This document shows positions 15,401-16,474 of a DNA stretch of 16,474 bases, piece after piece (position 1 is the stretch's first letter; each line of letters starts with the position of its first letter). The stretch is from contig DIXP01000080.1 of NCBI GenBank assembly GCA_002436065.1, positions 1 through 16,474 of the forward strand. The letters are read 5' to 3'. The notes beneath the pieces are model-generated. The model worked only from the letters and a program-made list of their open reading frames with translations, did not search any database and was not told the DNA's origin. The position numbers were made by a program, and so were the translations under genes. Source of the DNA: Chloroflexi bacterium UBA6077 (lineage in GTDB: Bacteria > Chloroflexota > UBA6077).

Positions 15401-15693
15401 AGGCGGGACCGATCCGGTTGCGGCCCATCCTGATGACCACCTTCGCCATGATCCTGGGCATGTTGCCGGTGGCCGTGGGCGTTGGAGCCGGATCGGAGAT
15501 GCGCCGGTCGATGAGTGTAGCCGTGGTAGGGGGTGTGATTACCTCCACGGTCCTGACGTTGATCGTGGTGCCGGTGGCCTACTCCCTCATCGACGATGCG
15601 GGAAGCCGGCTCCGGCGGCGATTCCGACGGGGCCCGGAGAAGGGGGAGTCTGCCCTCACCAGCTCGCCCGAGCAGGCGAGCACGCCGGCGTAG
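12439..15693 (+). CDS. RND-family efflux permease (up to 1084 aa)
   Basis: Proton-driven inner-membrane pump of the resistance-nodulation-division superfamily, AcrB/SwrC-like. The internal duplication is clear: helix 1 after LSDLSIRQPVF, a large extracytoplasmic loop, helices 2-6, linker, helix 7, a second large loop, helices 8-12. The proton-relay residues are present: D432-D433 in MLIDDAIVVREN and K963 in LVTKNSILLVEF (numbering from ATG 12439). Start: ATG 12439 has GAGGAG about 10 bases upstream. The family-typical start MWLSDLSI lies at ATG 12532, so the first 31 hydrophilic residues may not be translated. The cytoplasmic linker (about residues 523-555) includes an 8-nt tandem repeat, GACGCGGA, which is unusual. 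The adaptor gene follows after 96 bases. Substrates unknown; antibiotics, lipids or surfactants are family possibilities. Confidence 0.95.
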   Translation: MAGETPNPLSGNNRNPDGFELEQYHQEGPQKMWLSDLSIRQPVFIWMMVAAVVLVGLLSYSRMAVNLTPDVDFPIVSVSTVYPGADPKTIERTVSRPIEDAMASLNGVKKVRSTSMDSVSMVVLEFDMNLDGKAVADEVRNRMGAIRNSLPADVQEPVIGKLDTAALPIAVFAVSDKTGRLSGEQLRTLADDVVKPRVERLDGVALVEISGGQVRQVHVDLQLGRLQAMSVSPQQVVQAIRGENLDLPGGRVYEAGNEELLRTTGQVTSLEELGEIPVSTLRGSTARLKDLATVSQSHAEVRQLTRLDGQDAVVAVLYKQSASNTVQVAESAKAEMKKLQRDYPDLNFGFVYDGSTYTREAVQDLQTALLLGGILAALVVLLFFRDLRNTLVTVAGLPVVVLGTFGVLHALGTSLNMISMMALSLSIGMLIDDAIVVRENIFRHMEQGEEPRVAAGRGTAEISLAVLAVTSTIVAVFLPIAFTGGMMGAYLRDFGVTIAVAVLISLVEAFTLAPMLSAHLFKRRNPGTRRRGDAQTRGEDGENRTQSSALGPVPAVYHRFLAWSLRHRAVVVGFGVLALVATVGTLPLLNTTFQATADYGEFAVMMELRPGAQLEESDQAARTVEELLKEDTEVSHIFTTVGSGQVVNSAAVGVILKSKGHTDQIVTRVREALSSRLIDTKVSFNKETAGAGAMGATVAALTSQPIAFKVQGNDIDQLDKVSAEVVALVSQVPGVVDADRSLRPGRPGRIVALNRAQATDLGVSTAQVGSTVRTLVNGERAGSYWAEEKDVDIMVRLAEADRTRPEDVLQLPVASSRGTLVPLSAVARLAPSSEPNQIERENRLRQVMVGASFVGKDVGPILAEAQKEVAAMKLPEGVEVKVGGDAELMSEAFGSLGLALGLSVVFMYMILASQFGSLVHPFTIMLALPFSIIGALLALLITRVSLDAMTLIGFILLMGLVTKNSILLVEFINQLKRRGLSTREAILQAGPIRLRPILMTTFAMILGMLPVAVGVGAGSEMRRSMSVAVVGGVITSTVLTLIVVPVAYSLIDDAGSRLRRRFRRGPEKGESALTSSPEQASTPA
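14019..14050 (+). repeat. In-gene 8-nt tandem repeat (GACGCGGA x4)
   Basis: Four head-to-tail units: GACGCGGA, GACGCGGA, GACGCCCA, GACGCGGG. Because 8 is not a multiple of 3 the units encode different residues (TRRRGDAQTR). The repeat falls in the cytoplasmic linker between helices 6 and 7, where extra sequence is tolerated. Unit gains or losses that are not multiples of three would break the frame. Confidence 0.85.
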
Positions 15694-15703
15694 GCAGCCG
15701 CTG

Positions 15704-15726
15704 GGAGCGCGGGCGGGCTGCCCGCC
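15704..15726. repeat. GC-rich hairpin repeat between permease and adaptor genes
   Basis: GGGAGCGCGGGCGG at 15704-15717 matches the reverse complement of bases 5-18. GGCGGG (15712-15717) and CCCGCC (15721-15726) form a 6-bp stem with a 3-base loop. It sits 10 bases after the permease stop and could reduce read-through into the adaptor gene or protect the upstream mRNA. No T-run follows. Confidence 0.4.
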
Positions 15727-15789
15727 AGGATCCTGTCCGTCCATGGTCGAGTATTGTCTTCAGCTACTGGTGTGGGAGGTCTTGTAACG

Positions 15790-16474
15790 ATGAGGGTTTC
15801 CCTTGTTGGCATAAAGAAATTGGCACGGACCGATGTGGGGAGACTGGCAAGGAAGAGATGGTGGGTAATAATGGTAGCTGTGGCCCTGCTGGCGGTACCT
15901 ATGGGGATCGCCTCCCTCGCGCAGGGAGCGGAGCCCAGGGAGGCCCCAGCTCAGGGCCCCACTGCCATGGTGGTGAAGACCGCGGCGGTGACGGAAGGTC
16001 CTATAGCGACGAGTCTGACCTACAGTGGGGACGTGAAAGCAGTGAGCCAGGTGACCGTGCAGCCCAAGGGGAGTGGCCGGATCGAGAAGATGCTGGTGGA
16101 AGTGGGGAGTAAAGTAAAGAGAGGGGATCCGCTGGCGGAATTGGATGCCGACAGCCTGAAGGCGCAGGTGGGGCAGGCGAAGGCGACGCTTGCGGCAGCG
16201 GAAGCCCGATACGCAGCGATGGAGAACGGAGCCAGGGCCGAGCAGGTAGGGCAGGCGCAGGCGGCGCTGGAGCAAGCGCAGGCGAGAAGGGATGCGGTGC
16301 TCAAGGGAGCCAAGGAGACAGATATTGCGACGGCGCAGAGCGCAGTGGACCAAGCAAGAGCAGGACTAGCCAATGCCAAGGCAGCGCTGGAGAGAGTGAA
16401 GATAGGGCCGACGCAGGCCGAGATAGCAGCAGCGCAGGCAGCCGTGGAGCAGAGCAAGCTAGCCATCAAGGCAG
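15790..16474 (+). CDS. RND membrane-fusion (periplasmic adaptor) protein, 3'-truncated by window
   Basis: HlyD/AcrA-type adaptor that couples an RND permease to the outside. 228 residues are visible and the frame is still open at the window end. A basic N-terminus leads to one hydrophobic segment (about residues 24-44, signal anchor or signal peptide). A biotinyl-lipoyl half-domain follows, with V85-SQVTVQPKGSGRI and VGSKVKRGDPLAELD. Then comes an Ala/Gln-rich coiled coil (from about 121) made of about three ~33-residue repeats, each with an AQ(A/S)A(V/L)xQ-type core. The start ATG has GGGAGG 10 bases upstream. The gene follows the permease by 96 bases on the same strand, so co-transcription is likely. 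The order, permease first, is opposite to acrAB. The second lipoyl half and beta-barrel lie beyond the window. Confidence 0.92.
   Translation, partial: MRVSLVGIKKLARTDVGRLARKRWWVIMVAVALLAVPMGIASLAQGAEPREAPAQGPTAMVVKTAAVTEGPIATSLTYSGDVKAVSQVTVQPKGSGRIEKMLVEVGSKVKRGDPLAELDADSLKAQVGQAKATLAAAEARYAAMENGARAEQVGQAQAALEQAQARRDAVLKGAKETDIATAQSAVDQARAGLANAKAALERVKIGPTQAEIAAAQAAVEQSKLAIKA

Noticed and set aside
14124..16112. 662-residue plus-strand open frame across the RND end and the adaptor start
   Set aside because: It is an out-of-frame reading rich in Gly, Arg and His; both overlapped real genes show conserved motifs in their own frames.

Overview
The window is GC-rich bacterial DNA with a gene set and repeat load that suggest a Chloroflexota-like organism. 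The pointers are a roughly 900-residue MalT/LuxR-type ATP-binding regulator, an RND permease with its adaptor and no outer-membrane partner in view, and intergenic spaces full of dispersed palindromic repeats. The phylum is an inference; there is no rRNA or tRNA to confirm it.

Left part (1-4491): a small minus-strand cupin (67-453), then a plus-strand soluble GAF-PAS histidine kinase (704-2437) with no response regulator beside it. A minus-strand MFS exporter (2742-4040) converges on the kinase. Their 3' ends are separated by about 300 bases holding several copies of a REP-like repeat whose core is CTCAGGATGACAG. A small two-helix membrane protein (4201-4491) is divergent from the exporter and is followed by a 12-bp hairpin.

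Middle (4492-8634): a 600-base gene-free stretch contains a perfect 32-bp palindrome, a 22-nt imperfect tandem repeat, further hairpins and the first copy of a ~150-nt structured element. Then comes a small CxxC heavy-metal-associated protein (minus), divergent from a plus-strand cluster: agmatinase-family ureohydrolase, AlaX-type alanyl-tRNA editing hydrolase, Hsp20. The second copy of the ~150-nt element lies between the ureohydrolase and alaX. The two copies share length and architecture and show paired base changes in their stems.

Right part (8635-16474): a repeat-dense gap with a ~290-bp MITE-like inverted-repeat element and a CTGCAC hexamer array; the MalT/LuxR-type regulator (9136-11979); a second gap with a ~180-bp MITE-like element and an operator-like palindrome; then an RND efflux permease (12439-15693) followed by its membrane-fusion adaptor (15790 to the window end, incomplete). 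The regulator and the efflux operon are on the same strand, so regulation of one by the other is plausible but unproven.

The genes are mostly recognisable families. The least explained material is intergenic: the paired ~150-nt elements with mutually exclusive helices and the two short TIR-bounded elements are the best candidates for something undescribed.
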